Shown here in pieces: positions 9,279 to 18,090 of a stretch of DNA of 64,000 nt. Origin of the DNA: Lachnospiraceae bacterium oral taxon 500 (GTDB lineage: Bacteria; Bacillota; Clostridia; Lachnospirales; Vallitaleaceae); contig CP027241.1 in NCBI GenBank assembly GCA_002999035.1, positions 2,928,195 to 2,992,194 on the forward strand, given 5' to 3'. The notes below the pieces were generated by a model, which had not been told where the DNA came from, did not search any database, and worked only from the letters and a program-made list of their open reading frames with translations. Both the position numbers and the translations under genes were made by a program. Every line of letters starts with the position of its first letter. Positions within the stretch are counted from its first letter, which is position 1.

Positions 9279-10421
9279 TTATTTTAAAATCTCTGTTACT
9301 CTGATACTGAAGTTCTCTTCAATAACTACCACTTCCCCTTTGGCGACGGTCTTACCGTTAACCAAAATATCAATCGGCTCACCCGAAAGTTTATTTAATT
9401 CAATAATGCTGCCCGGAGCCAGCTCCAAAATCTCTTTAATGCTTCTCTTGGTTCGGCCCAGTTCAACCGTTACCTCCAACTGAACGTCCATGATCAGTTC
9501 AATATTTTCTTTCTGCTGCATAAAAGAAGCCATTTCAAAGTTTTGGAATTGTGCCGGCTGAACCTCAACCGGATTCGCATAAATAGCTGCTGACGGCTGA
9601 TGCGCCGGAGCCGCGCTGTAATTCATCTGCGGCGCTGCCGGAGTCGGTGTTGGAGCCGGTGCCGGCTGCGGAGCTGCCGGTTTAGGCGCAGGTGCCGGTG
9701 CGGCCGGAGCCGATTTTGCTTCCAACTGCTTTTTACTTTCCTTAAAGATGCCGATTACTTCTTTGGCAAACTCCAACGGATAGATTTGCGACAGCGTATT
9801 ATCCACCAAATCGCCAATCTTAATCCGAAAATCAACTTCAATAAAGCGATCCTCGCCGCCGGCATTTTCCAGTTTGGCCTCAATTAAATCAATTTTAGAG
9901 GCAACCGGCGGTAAAATATCCACTTTTTTCTTGAGCATCGAGGAAAGCGCCGTGGCAGAACCGCCGATCATTTGATTCATCGCCTCACTGATGGCACTTA
10001 AATGCAGCTCGGACAACTCCTCTGATTTATTAGTCCCGTCACCGCCCATCATCAAATCAGTGATAACCTTGGCATCTTCTTCTAAAAGCACCAAAATATT
10101 GTTGCCTTCCAGACCTTCTTTATATTTGAGCTGAACCGTAACATAGGGAGCCGTATGTTTTTTTACAAAACTGTCCCAGTCAACAATCATTACTTCCGGT
10201 GTGGTAATGGTCACCTTTTGATTAACCAAAGTTGACAGGGAAGTTGCAGCCGCGCCCATGCTGATATTGGAAACCTCACCAATCGCATCTTTCTCATCCG
10301 GCCCCAGTTCTATCTCGTCCCCTGCCGTTTCAGCTCCCGCCGAAACTGCCCCGAAATCCGCTTCCTCTTCTTTGCCTTGAAGCAAAGCATTGATTTCTTC
10401 TTGTGACAATAAATCGCTCAT
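9279..10421 (-). CDS. fliY: FliY, flagellar motor switch phosphatase/FliN-type protein
   Basis: A 380-residue protein in four parts. An N-terminal peptide, LLSQEEINALL, is related to the CheY-P-binding tail of FliM. A CheC-like phosphatase region (about 35-230) has two ExxN-type helices (DAIGEVSNISMG and SAISEAMNQMIGG). A Pro/Ala-rich linker covers roughly 240-290. A C-terminal SpoA/FliN domain covers about 305-380. FliY completes the C-ring and dephosphorylates CheY-P. The two-motif phosphatase region suggests an active enzyme. Its ATG shares one base with the fliM stop. Confidence 0.95.
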   Translation of the reverse strand: MSDLLSQEEINALLQGKEEEADFGAVSAGAETAGDEIELGPDEKDAIGEVSNISMGAAATSLSTLVNQKVTITTPEVMIVDWDSFVKKHTAPYVTVQLKYKEGLEGNNILVLLEEDAKVITDLMMGGDGTNKSEELSELHLSAISEAMNQMIGGSATALSSMLKKKVDILPPVASKIDLIEAKLENAGGEDRFIEVDFRIKIGDLVDNTLSQIYPLEFAKEVIGIFKESKKQLEAKSAPAAPAPAPKPAAPQPAPAPTPTPAAPQMNYSAAPAHQPSAAIYANPVEVQPAQFQNFEMASFMQQKENIELIMDVQLEVTVELGRTKRSIKEILELAPGSIIELNKLSGEPIDILVNGKTVAKGEVVVIEENFSIRVTEILK

Positions 10422-11407
10422 TATTCATCCTCCCTATTCATGACACTGGTAATCATAACTGCATTTTTCCCAGACGATAGTCCGGCCTTCGCATAGAACT
10501 TCGGCAAGTTTCCGACCAACACTTCCACTTCTTCCGTGATCTTGCGATCCAGGCGAATAATATCGCCGGGCTGCAGATGAATAAAGTCGTCAATCAAAAT
10601 ACTTGTCTTGCCCAGTATGACTTTCATCGGGATCTCTGACAATTCGATCTGCTTTTCAATATACTGGCCGTAAAGTTCCACATTCGTTTCTTTGGCGGCG
10701 CTAAACCAGTATCTTGTATTCAATTTATCAATAATCGGCTCAATCGTGATATAGGGCACACATATATTCATCAGTCCCTCTACTCCGCCTATTTTCAAGT
10801 TTAATGTAATCAGCGCCACGATTTCCGTAGGCGAGATAAACTGCGCAAATTGAGGATTGGTTTCGATCTGCGTCAGCCGCGGCATAATATTAACCACATT
10901 TTTCCAGGCCTCGACCATTTCATCAATCATAATCGACATAACCTTTTGGATTACCGTCTGCTCAATCTCGGTAAAGTCCCGGCCGGATACAACTCCCGTG
11001 CCGTTCCCCCCCAGCAGGCGGTCAACAATGGCAAAGCCGATACTGGACGACATCTCAATTACAAAATTACCCTTCAGCGGCCGGACCTCTAAAATACCCA
11101 GCAATACAGGGTTGGATAAAGAGTTGGCAAACTCAGAATAAGAAATTGCTTCCGAACTGATTACTTCCAGTTGACAGGGTGTTCTCATTCTCCCCGAAAG
11201 CAGTGTGGCCAACAGTCTGGCATAATGCTCATGAATAATCTCCAGTGTCCTCAAATGGTCCTTAGCAAACTTAGCGGGTCTGGCAAAATCATATTCCTTG
11301 ATTTGTTTTTCGGCCTTATCCGCCTGATATTCATCAACGTCCAGTTCACCGGCGCTTAAAGCATTCAGCAACTGATCTATTTCGCTTTGGCTTAGAATAT
11401 CGCTCAC
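10421..11407 (-). CDS. fliM: FliM, flagellar motor switch protein
   Basis: A 328-residue protein with the N-terminal CheY-P-binding motif LSQSEIDQLLNAL, a CheC-like middle domain (about 45-235) and a C-terminal SpoA domain (about 250-320). It forms the C-ring with FliG and FliY and sets rotation direction. The N-terminal motif closely resembles that of the neighbouring FliY, so either protein could contact CheY-P. Confidence 0.96.
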   Translation of the reverse strand: MSDILSQSEIDQLLNALSAGELDVDEYQADKAEKQIKEYDFARPAKFAKDHLRTLEIIHEHYARLLATLLSGRMRTPCQLEVISSEAISYSEFANSLSNPVLLGILEVRPLKGNFVIEMSSSIGFAIVDRLLGGNGTGVVSGRDFTEIEQTVIQKVMSIMIDEMVEAWKNVVNIMPRLTQIETNPQFAQFISPTEIVALITLNLKIGGVEGLMNICVPYITIEPIIDKLNTRYWFSAAKETNVELYGQYIEKQIELSEIPMKVILGKTSILIDDFIHLQPGDIIRLDRKITEEVEVLVGNLPKFYAKAGLSSGKNAVMITSVMNREDE

Positions 11408-11446
11408 GACCTCACCTCCTTACAGCACAGCATGAATGTTTCATCC

Positions 11447-11944
11447 CTATTTTTGACTTGATAAAACATCGGTAAATACCACATCAATAATCGAATTCGT
11501 TTCAAACAATTTCCGAACCAGTGTCAGTATTTCCCCTTTTAATTCACGCTGTAATTCAACGCTGGCAAATGGATTATCCGACCTTTCCTTGACCATCGTT
11601 TGAATCCGGTCCCTGACAAGTCCCTGCTTTTCAGCAAACTGAGCCAGCACATCAGCCGCGTCCTTTTCTTCATTATTCAAAATAAAGCCGATATTGACAA
11701 CAACGCTGGTTGTCTTTTTTTCTCCTTCCCGCGGCGGATAAGTAAAAATAAATTGTTTTTCCATATTATATAAAGTCTGCTGTGTCAAAGGGATGTCGCC
11801 GGAAACCTGACTGTCGCCCTGCGATGCGGTCGCCAGATTGGCCAATTCCCCTTTGATTCCGTTGACCGACAGCAAAGTTATGACGCACACCACGATTGCC
11901 ACCACTGTTAAAACCAGATTGATAATGGGTAATAATTTTTCCAC
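11447..11944 (-). CDS. fliL: FliL, flagellar basal body-associated protein
   Basis: A 165-residue protein with one N-terminal membrane helix (about 5-27) and an extracytoplasmic domain containing the FliL-like strand QFIFTYPP and the C-terminal ELKGEILTLVRKLFETNSIIDVVFTDVLSSQ. FliL surrounds the stator and supports torque. The gene lies between motB and fliM. The N-terminal half of the outer domain is weakly conserved, so identification relies mostly on the C-terminal block and context. Confidence 0.9.
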   Translation of the reverse strand: MEKLLPIINLVLTVVAIVVCVITLLSVNGIKGELANLATASQGDSQVSGDIPLTQQTLYNMEKQFIFTYPPREGEKKTTSVVVNIGFILNNEEKDAADVLAQFAEKQGLVRDRIQTMVKERSDNPFASVELQRELKGEILTLVRKLFETNSIIDVVFTDVLSSQK

Positions 11945-11996
11945 AAATAAATCCTCCTTGATCCTTAAATCATTTACTTAATGCCTTGCGGCATCC

Positions 11997-12911
11997 TTAT
12001 TCGTTTGGTGTACTCTCATGCTGCGTCTGCCCTTCCGGCTCCGAGGTCAAATCCTTCTCCTCCAATACCTTTTCTTCTGTCTTTAAGAGCAGTTTAATCT
12101 CCACCCGGCGGTTATGCGCCTGACCTTCCGGTGTCGCATTGGTATCAATCGGATGAAACTCGCCGTATCCGGTACTGGATACTTTCTGCGGGTCAAAACC
12201 GTGAATATTGACCAATTCCTCTTCAACGGCAATTGCTCTGGCCGCCGAAAGATACCGGTTGCTTTTGTAAAAGCCGGTGTTAATCGGACGATTGTCCGTA
12301 TGACCTTCGACCTGAATATCATAATTGTTATATTTGGATTCCTTCAACACTTTGGAAATTGTCTTAATCGCCTCAATCGCATCAGGCTTAAGCTCCGCCC
12401 GGCCGCTGTCAAACAAATACTCGCCGCGCAAAGTCAACTTAACATAGTTGGGCGTATAGGAAACTTCAATCTCTGAGTTCAATGCATCCCGACCGACTTC
12501 CGACTGAATCTTAGTGGCAATTTTTTTGGCCGTTTCCAGCCTTTGCTTTTCTTCTCTCTCCTGCTCATTCATTTCTTCTTCATTTTCTTCATCCTCGTCT
12601 GAATCTGCTCGAGAGTTTAAATACTGACTGCCACCGCTGACGACCACATCAATATTTTCCAGCTGTACCGTACCGTTGATTAACAGCTCACCGCCGACCA
12701 GCGCTTCACCGCCCGGCATAAAATCAGCCATATAGTCACCAGAACCGGTAAAATATTCCATTACCTTCTGAAACTTTTCCTGATTAATGCTTGACATGGA
12801 AAACAGCAGAACAAAAAAGCACAAGAGCAGGGTTACCATATCGCCGTAGGTATTCATCCAAGCCGGAGCACCACCGCCCCCGCCGTCACCGCCTGACTTT
12901 TTTTTCGCCAT
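11997..12911 (-). CDS. motB: MotB, stator subunit with peptidoglycan-binding domain
   Basis: A 304-residue protein. After a Gly-rich start it has one membrane helix with the proton-carrying Asp in NTYGDMVTLLLCFFVLL, a plug/linker rich in Asp and Glu (about 100-125), and an OmpA-like peptidoglycan-binding domain. That domain shows VEGHTDNRP and the NRRVEI signature near the end. MotB anchors MotA to the wall. It starts 2 bases after the motA stop. Confidence 0.96.
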   Translation of the reverse strand: MAKKKSGGDGGGGGAPAWMNTYGDMVTLLLCFFVLLFSMSSINQEKFQKVMEYFTGSGDYMADFMPGGEALVGGELLINGTVQLENIDVVVSGGSQYLNSRADSDEDEENEEEMNEQEREEKQRLETAKKIATKIQSEVGRDALNSEIEVSYTPNYVKLTLRGEYLFDSGRAELKPDAIEAIKTISKVLKESKYNNYDIQVEGHTDNRPINTGFYKSNRYLSAARAIAVEEELVNIHGFDPQKVSSTGYGEFHPIDTNATPEGQAHNRRVEIKLLLKTEEKVLEEKDLTSEPEGQTQHESTPNE

Positions 12912-12913
12912 AC

Positions 12914-13708
12914 TTATTCACCCGCTTCCGTAGCTTCTGTCATCTGGGACTGCATCTTCGGCGACAGGAACGCTTTCAGCTTTTCTTCAATAACTCTCGG
13001 GTTTTCACCGGCTTGAATCGAAAGCAGACCTTCGACCATGACTTCCTTGACCATCATTTCTTCGGTCGAACGAATCTTCAGCTTGGAAGAAAAAGGAATT
13101 GCAATAAAGTTAGCCAGCAAAGAACCATATAAGGTGGTAATCAGCGCTACGGCCATAGCCGGGCCGATTGCCGAAGAGTCACCGCCGACGGCCTTTAACA
13201 TGTTAATCAAACCGATCAGCGTACCAATCATACCCCAGGCCGGGCCGAGCTCGCCGACCTTTGCCCAGAAAGCCTGGACCGAACCGTGCCGTTCTTCGAT
13301 ATAAATAATTTCCGTTTCCAGAATATTCCGAACCAGCTCCGGATCAGTACCATCCACGATTAATAAGATACCCTTCTTTAAAAATGCGTCATTCACATTA
13401 TTCGCCGCTTCTTCCAACGCCAAAAGTCCCTCTTTCCGGGCGATATTGGAAAGCTGAATAATGTCTTGGATCATTTTTCCTTCATTGTTTTTGATATCTT
13501 TAAATACCAGTCCCGCTCCCTTTAAACCGTTGATAAACTTCGTCATCGGAAAGGTAATCATGACCGAAGCCAAAGTACCGCCGAGAACGATCATAATGGA
13601 TGCCGGGTCAAAGAAGTTTCCCAAAGAACCTACGCCGGCATTTATAATAATGGAAGCTAAAAAAAAGAATATTCCCAATATCAACCCAATAATTGATGCT
13701 AAATCCAC
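12914..13708 (-). CDS. motA: MotA, stator ion-channel subunit
   Basis: A 264-residue protein with four membrane segments and a cytoplasmic loop. The conserved block ELGPAWGMIGTLIGLINML marks the third membrane helix. MotA and MotB form the stator that converts ion flow to torque. Whether protons or sodium are used cannot be decided from these residues alone. The gene follows flbD by 29 bp, so both probably share the promoter at 14023-14051. Confidence 0.96.
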   Translation of the reverse strand: MDLASIIGLILGIFFFLASIIINAGVGSLGNFFDPASIMIVLGGTLASVMITFPMTKFINGLKGAGLVFKDIKNNEGKMIQDIIQLSNIARKEGLLALEEAANNVNDAFLKKGILLIVDGTDPELVRNILETEIIYIEERHGSVQAFWAKVGELGPAWGMIGTLIGLINMLKAVGGDSSAIGPAMAVALITTLYGSLLANFIAIPFSSKLKIRSTEEMMVKEVMVEGLLSIQAGENPRVIEEKLKAFLSPKMQSQMTEATEAGE

Positions 13709-13737
13709 AATTCCACCTCATCTATTCCAATTCTTAC

Positions 13738-13920
13738 TTAATGATAAATTGCATTTTTATATTCATATACCTTTTGATACAGTTCTTCTTTGGTTTCCTT
13801 AACAATCAGCTTTTTGCCTGTCGTCAGGGTAACAATCGTATCCGGTGTTTCTTCGACTACTTCAATCAAGTCTTCATTGAGCAAAATCTCCACATTGTTT
13901 AACTTGGTAACATATATCAT
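13738..13920 (-). CDS. flbD: FlbD-family flagellar protein (60 aa)
   Basis: A short protein starting MIYVTKLNNVEILLN. The core KLNN...LNEDLIEVVEETPDTIVTLTTGKKLIV is the FlbD (YlzI) family pattern. It is found before motA in many Firmicute flagellar operons; its biochemical role is unclear. The start was moved to the internal ATG at 13920 because AGAGGAG lies just upstream, while the longer frame would read through a GC-rich hairpin (13953-13973) in the leader. Confidence 0.88.
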   Translation of the reverse strand: MIYVTKLNNVEILLNEDLIEVVEETPDTIVTLTTGKKLIVKETKEELYQKVYEYKNAIYH

Positions 13921-13952
13921 CTGCTCTCCTCTTTTCCTGCCTTCAGCTGTAT

Positions 13953-13973
13953 CCGGCCGCATGAGGCGGCCGG
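13953..13973. promoter_or_regulatory. GC-rich hairpin in the flbD-motA-motB leader
   Basis: A perfect 8-bp stem, CCGGCCGC with GCGGCCGG, has a 5-nt loop. In the leftward transcript it sits about 30 nt before the flbD ribosome-binding site and has no U-tract, so it is not a simple terminator. A flanking pair TTCAGCT/AGCTGAA (about 14003-14009 and 13942-13948) can close a small multi-branch fold around it. This could protect or regulate the 5' end; no known riboswitch motif was recognised. Confidence 0.45.
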
Positions 13974-14022
13974 TCATCCCGCGATTTGCCTGACAAGCGC
14001 AAACAAGCTGAATTTTGAATTT

Positions 14023-14051
14023 ATTATAACAATATTATTACAAAAAGTAAA
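14023..14051 (-). promoter_or_regulatory. SigA-type promoter for flbD-motAB and downstream flagellar genes
   Basis: On the minus strand: -35 TTTACT (14051-14046), 17-bp spacer, -10 TATAAT (14028-14023). The -10 is perfect and the -35 weak. It lies in the only long gap inside the flagellar cluster, just after the hairpin behind flgE, and would restart transcription for flbD to cheB. No SigD-type promoter was noticed here. Confidence 0.55.
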
Positions 14052-14075
14052 GCCTTTGCAAAGTATTTATTCAGC

Positions 14076-14124
14076 AAAAGGAAAGCTTGACAAAGATTCG
14101 AATTCTCTTTCAGGCTTTCCTTTT
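14076..14124 (-). terminator. Hairpin terminator after flgE
   Basis: AAAAGGAAAGC (14076-14086) pairs with GCTTTCCTTTT (14114-14124), extended by a TGA/TCA step, directly after the flgE stop. The run of T is short and inside the stem, so it may act as a partial terminator or an mRNA 3' stabiliser, separating rod/hook genes from motor genes. Confidence 0.6.
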
Positions 14125-14134
14125 ACTTAAACTG

Positions 14135-15451
14135 TTATCTCTTTAGATTGACTAATTCCTGCAAGATTTCATCCGAGGTTGTAATTACTCTTGAATTAGC
14201 TTGAAAGCCTCTTTGGGTTGTAATCATTTCCGTAAACTCAAGCGAAAGGTCGACATTACTCATTTCCAGTACGCCGGAGTTGATCTTGGAACCAATGGAC
14301 GTTACATCCTTACCGATACCGTTGAACTCGCCCGAGTTCATTGTCGTGCCGAACAGGTTCTCACCTTCCTTCTGCAAACCGGCCGGGTTGTCAAAATCCG
14401 CTACCGCAATCTGACCCAACAGCTTAGAATCGCCGTTGGAGTACTTTGCCATAATCCGGCCATCGCCGCCGATCTGATAACTGGTCATCTTACCGGCCGC
14501 ATTGCCGGCTCCGACCTTATCCTTATCGCCGCGCACACCTTCAATGGTGGTATTGCCGGAAAACTGAGTAATTTGAGAAAAATCAATCTCAATATCCGAA
14601 ATCTTGGATTTAAAATCCGTTTCCGCAGCAGCAATCTTAAACTTGGCTGCCGTCGGATTGGCGATATTACCGGCCGCATCAAAGGTCAGTGCTACCGGAT
14701 TCGGATCAATTGCCATATTCGGGTTCGTCGTAGTCGTAATATCTTTGCCGTTTTGATCCGTTACCTTTTCCAGTGTCAACTGGTAGGATGCCGGGTTGCC
14801 CGGGTCTTTCTTCACCCGGAACTGCGCCGTATAGGGATAGCCCTGACTGTCATAAAAGTTCATGGTCACCGGTGCGCCCAAAGCCGTGCTTTGTACCTGT
14901 GAATCATTTTGGTTGATATTACCGCTGATCATACCCTTGGTCGTGCCGACCGGCGAACTGTACATATTTTCCGCGCTCATAATCTTAAGCGGTGTTACCT
15001 CTGCCTTTTGAATCTCATTCGGCCTGTCCGGATCCGGTTTCCAGCCCATCACATACATACCGGCCGGATTGACCAGATTACCGGCTACATCGACCCGAAA
15101 TGCACCCGCTCTGGTAAACTTGGTGCCCTCCGCATTTCTAACGATAAAAAAGCCGTTGCCTTCAATCTTTAAGTCCGTGACAATATCCGTCCGCTGCGAC
15201 GCGCCTTCGTTCATATTGATGTCAATCGTATTGACATTGGCACCCAGACCAATCTGCATCGGGTTGCGGCCGCCCAGATTCGGCGTCGGGCCGGAAGCTC
15301 CCTGCAGGTTCTGACTGAACACTTCGTTAAACAGTGTCCGGCTGGCTTTAAAACCAGTTGTATTTACGTTAGAAATATTATTGCCGATAACGTCCATCTT
15401 GGTCTGATGGACTCTGAGTCCGGATACACCGGAATACATTGAACGCATCAT
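14135..15451 (-). CDS. flgE: FlgE, flagellar hook protein
   Basis: A 438-residue protein. The N-terminal rod/hook motif (SMYSGVSGLRVHQTKMDVIGNNISNVNTTGFKASR region) and the C-terminal motif ending in SNVDLSLEFTEMITTQRGFQANSRVITTSDEILQELVNLKR are both complete, with a variable surface domain between. FlgE polymerises into the hook outside the cell. The surface domain is moderately long. Start at MMRSMYSG, with AGGAGG upstream; the second Met is equally possible. Confidence 0.96.
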   Translation of the reverse strand: MMRSMYSGVSGLRVHQTKMDVIGNNISNVNTTGFKASRTLFNEVFSQNLQGASGPTPNLGGRNPMQIGLGANVNTIDINMNEGASQRTDIVTDLKIEGNGFFIVRNAEGTKFTRAGAFRVDVAGNLVNPAGMYVMGWKPDPDRPNEIQKAEVTPLKIMSAENMYSSPVGTTKGMISGNINQNDSQVQSTALGAPVTMNFYDSQGYPYTAQFRVKKDPGNPASYQLTLEKVTDQNGKDITTTTNPNMAIDPNPVALTFDAAGNIANPTAAKFKIAAAETDFKSKISDIEIDFSQITQFSGNTTIEGVRGDKDKVGAGNAAGKMTSYQIGGDGRIMAKYSNGDSKLLGQIAVADFDNPAGLQKEGENLFGTTMNSGEFNGIGKDVTSIGSKINSGVLEMSNVDLSLEFTEMITTQRGFQANSRVITTSDEILQELVNLKR

Positions 15452-15532
15452 AATGCGTAACCTCCTTTAATTTCTGGCTGTGGAACTTTCTTCATTCTGT
15501 CCGAAAAGTTTTGCCCCCTTACCAAGGTCCGG

Positions 15533-15913
15533 CTACAAAACCACAGCCCCGTCAATATTAGTAAAAACATGATTCTTTGTTTCCTCCGCTTCTAATGCGG
15601 TAATCACTGTCGCGTTTTTAATGCTGACCACATACGCTACGTTATCCATCAGCATCAGGGATTCGCGAATCCCTTTTTCCCGGGCACTATGCACACCCTC
15701 ATTCAGTTTTTTGATCCCGGCTTCATCCAGCCTGATTTCCCGGTGTCGAATCTGCTCCAAAGCGTGCTTGGAAAAAGTCAGCTCCGGAGAGGACAGCTTA
15801 TTTTGCAGTGTCTGCTGGAAGCTGCTTCCTTCTGCTTTTTTTTCTATCTTAGAGCCTTGCAGCCTGACTTCGTTTTGCACCTGCGTAATGCTTTTAAATT
15901 GATTGATATTCAT
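15533..15913 (-). CDS. Flagellar operon protein, TIGR02530 type
   Basis: A 126-residue protein with conserved core ELTFSKHALEQIRHREI and LMLMDNVAYVVSIKNATVITA. Members of this family (TIGR02530) occur between flgD and flgE in Firmicute flagellar operons; the molecular role is not well defined, probably hook assembly. The ATG at 15913 was chosen because GGAGGG sits just before it; a GTG four codons upstream would overlap that site. Confidence 0.85.
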   Translation of the reverse strand: MNINQFKSITQVQNEVRLQGSKIEKKAEGSSFQQTLQNKLSSPELTFSKHALEQIRHREIRLDEAGIKKLNEGVHSAREKGIRESLMLMDNVAYVVSIKNATVITALEAEETKNHVFTNIDGAVVL

Positions 15914-15973
15914 CCTACCCTCCACCGTCGAAACGCTTTACCGGCCGCTGATCGGATGGAGATTTCTCCATTC

Positions 15974-16765
15974 TTACGGTCTTTTCAGCGTTTGAACCAA
16001 CTGTTCCAGTTCAGCAACTTTTTTCGTCAATTCCGTGATTTTATTGGCTAAAAATTCCGCGTCTTTGGTCGTGCCGTCATTTACCAGCTTAATCTTCGCA
16101 AGTTCGACTTCCTTCTCTTTGCCGTCCTGCGTCCGAACAATTGCATTTTGCTTGCCGCGTTCAAAGTTAAAGCCGATCACCTTACCCGCAATCTGCGTAG
16201 TCTTGGTTTCCTTGCCTGCTTTCTCGGTAATTTCGGCCGTTACTTGCTTATTAAGCAGCATATTCATCTGCATAACCTGCAGTCTTTCCAGTTGCTTGGA
16301 TAAAACTTCCGCATCCAGCGTCGTGCCGTCGTTAATGGTCTTAACGCTTCCCAGCTCCACTTCCTTCTGACTGCCGTCTAAGGTCTGAACAATCAGGTAC
16401 GGTTTGTTTTCCTTAACATTAACGGCAATGACCTTGCCCTCTACTTTGGTAATCTCGCCGCTTTCCTCGTTTTTAATCTCAGCTTCCACGTTCTTATTGA
16501 TCATGGCACTGGCCTGATTGAGCTGAAAAGCGGAATTCAGATTGTTCATTTGCTCCAAAGCTGTAAACTGAGCCATTTGCGCTAAAAACTCTTTATCGTT
16601 GGTCGGCTCCAACGGGTTCTGATAACGAAGCTGCGTTGTTAAGAGCCGCAAAAACGCGTCCTTGCTTAAATCACTGCCGCCGGTCCGCTTCTTGGGAAAC
16701 GTGTTCGTTCCGACCTTATTCAGGATTTCTTTTTGGGTTGCTTCTATCACACTGTTACTTGCCAT
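15974..16765 (-). CDS. flgD: FlgD, hook-cap scaffold protein with duplicated C-terminal domain
   Basis: A 263-residue protein. Residues 28-90 are the conserved FlgD cap segment (SKDAFLRLLTTQLRYQNP and EFLAQMAQFTALEQM). The rest holds two clearly related repeats, about 89-161 and 171-246, each with (I/L)NK.V.AEI, then GKVI, then Q(T/D)LDG or TQDG, KEVEL and NDGTT.DAE. The cap places FlgE subunits at the growing hook tip. A tandem duplication of this region is unusual among the FlgD proteins I know. A C-terminal heptad region (240-260) may be coiled coil. Confidence 0.93.
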   Translation of the reverse strand: MASNSVIEATQKEILNKVGTNTFPKKRTGGSDLSKDAFLRLLTTQLRYQNPLEPTNDKEFLAQMAQFTALEQMNNLNSAFQLNQASAMINKNVEAEIKNEESGEITKVEGKVIAVNVKENKPYLIVQTLDGSQKEVELGSVKTINDGTTLDAEVLSKQLERLQVMQMNMLLNKQVTAEITEKAGKETKTTQIAGKVIGFNFERGKQNAIVRTQDGKEKEVELAKIKLVNDGTTKDAEFLANKITELTKKVAELEQLVQTLKRP

Positions 16766-16774
16766 ACTTTCCTC

Positions 16775-18088
16775 CTATGCCGTAAAATCAACCGTTCCGG
16801 TGACAAGATCAATCTCGCTGGCAGCCGGTGCTTCTTCCGGTTCCGCCGGAGCGACTGCTTCCGAAAATCTTCTGTTTTTCTTCTTAGCGGCTTCCTGATT
16901 TTGCTCCTTCGGCTTATCCCCGGCAAAATAATTAACCGTATCGCCGACGACAACCTTAACATCCGCTACCCGAATGCCTTGTTCCGCCAAATGGGTCTTC
17001 AGCTGGCTGACCTGTGCTTCCAGTGCTGCCTTAACCGCCTCGGATTCAGCTACGAACTGACCGGTCAACTGTCCTTGACGGCTAATCACCTGAAATGCCA
17101 GCTTGCCCAAATGTTCGGGATTCAGCTGAACCGTCAGCTTAGCCGCGTCGCCCATATTCTCAGCCGTAAACTTGGTCACTACCTGCTGAAAAACATCCTT
17201 GGCCGACACCGTTGTCGTTACCCGTTCTAGGCCCTCGGCCGTAACAATCACCCGTTCTTCGGTCATAACTACCTTGGAAAAGACTTCCGGCAGTGCCTGC
17301 CTTGGCTCGGCATTTTCTTCTTTCAAAAAGCTCTTATTTTCCTGCTTCGGCGCTTCACTCGCCTGCTTTGGTCCGATGGTTTCTTCCGGTCCAACCGCCT
17401 GATTGCTTTCGGCATTCGTTTCACCCGCCGGTTTGGCTTGTTCTTGTTCCTCAACCGGTAAAACTCCCTGCAAAAACCGGGCAAACTCTTCCTTCTGGGT
17501 TTCGTTTTCGGCTAATTTTGCCATTTCCGGCTGCAGCTTACCTGCCTCCGCCAGCAGTCCCTTCAGCCCGGCCGCCGCCTCCGGCTCCGTCAACAGCTGA
17601 CTGACATCAATTCCCTTCACCTGCATAAAAAAGTTCTGCAAAACTGCGGGATTGAGTAAGTCCATAATCCCCAGCCCTAAAGTATTCAACCAGTGCTGCA
17701 GATCCTCCTCCGACAAGCCCAAAGTTTCCCGGACTTCCTCGGTAAATGCCTTTAGCTTTTGACCCGCTGCCTCCGCCTTATCGGCCGGCACTTGCCCTTC
17801 CTTGGCTGCTCCCTTACCGGCTGCCGGTTTTTCTTCGGTTTTTCCTTCCGATTTCACTTCCGTTTTTTTCGGTTGAGCCTGCACATTTCCCTCTTTATTA
17901 GAGACTTCCACCTGCTGGCTCTTACCGTTTTTGACGGCTGCCGGTTTTTCGGCCTGGGCTGACTTCTGCAAAAAGCCCTGAAAGGCACTTGCCCCGTCAT
18001 AACCGGAAGGTTTAGCCGCCGGATACACCGCCGCCAATAAACCGCCGGTTGCAGAGCTGCGCGCCGCATTAATTGTCGGTGTTGCCAT
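16775..18088 (-). CDS. fliK: FliK, hook-length control protein
   Basis: A 437-residue protein. The first ~270 residues are low-complexity (Ala, Glu, Lys, Gln, Pro), as expected for the molecular ruler. A C-terminal Flg_hook domain (about 285-400) shows LTVQLNPEHLGKLAFQVISRQGQLTGQFVAESEAVK-like spacing, ending LAEQGIRVADVKVVVG. FliK is exported during hook growth and triggers the FlhB specificity switch. It starts 2 bases after the MotE-like gene. Confidence 0.92.
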   Translation of the reverse strand: MATPTINAARSSATGGLLAAVYPAAKPSGYDGASAFQGFLQKSAQAEKPAAVKNGKSQQVEVSNKEGNVQAQPKKTEVKSEGKTEEKPAAGKGAAKEGQVPADKAEAAGQKLKAFTEEVRETLGLSEEDLQHWLNTLGLGIMDLLNPAVLQNFFMQVKGIDVSQLLTEPEAAAGLKGLLAEAGKLQPEMAKLAENETQKEEFARFLQGVLPVEEQEQAKPAGETNAESNQAVGPEETIGPKQASEAPKQENKSFLKEENAEPRQALPEVFSKVVMTEERVIVTAEGLERVTTTVSAKDVFQQVVTKFTAENMGDAAKLTVQLNPEHLGKLAFQVISRQGQLTGQFVAESEAVKAALEAQVSQLKTHLAEQGIRVADVKVVVGDTVNYFAGDKPKEQNQEAAKKKNRRFSEAVAPAEPEEAPAASEIDLVTGTVDFTA

Positions 18089-18090
18089 TG

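Noticed and set aside
13920-14023. c-di-GMP riboswitch ahead of flbD-motA
   Set aside because: The conserved core words of class I or II aptamers are not present; only generic hairpins are seen.
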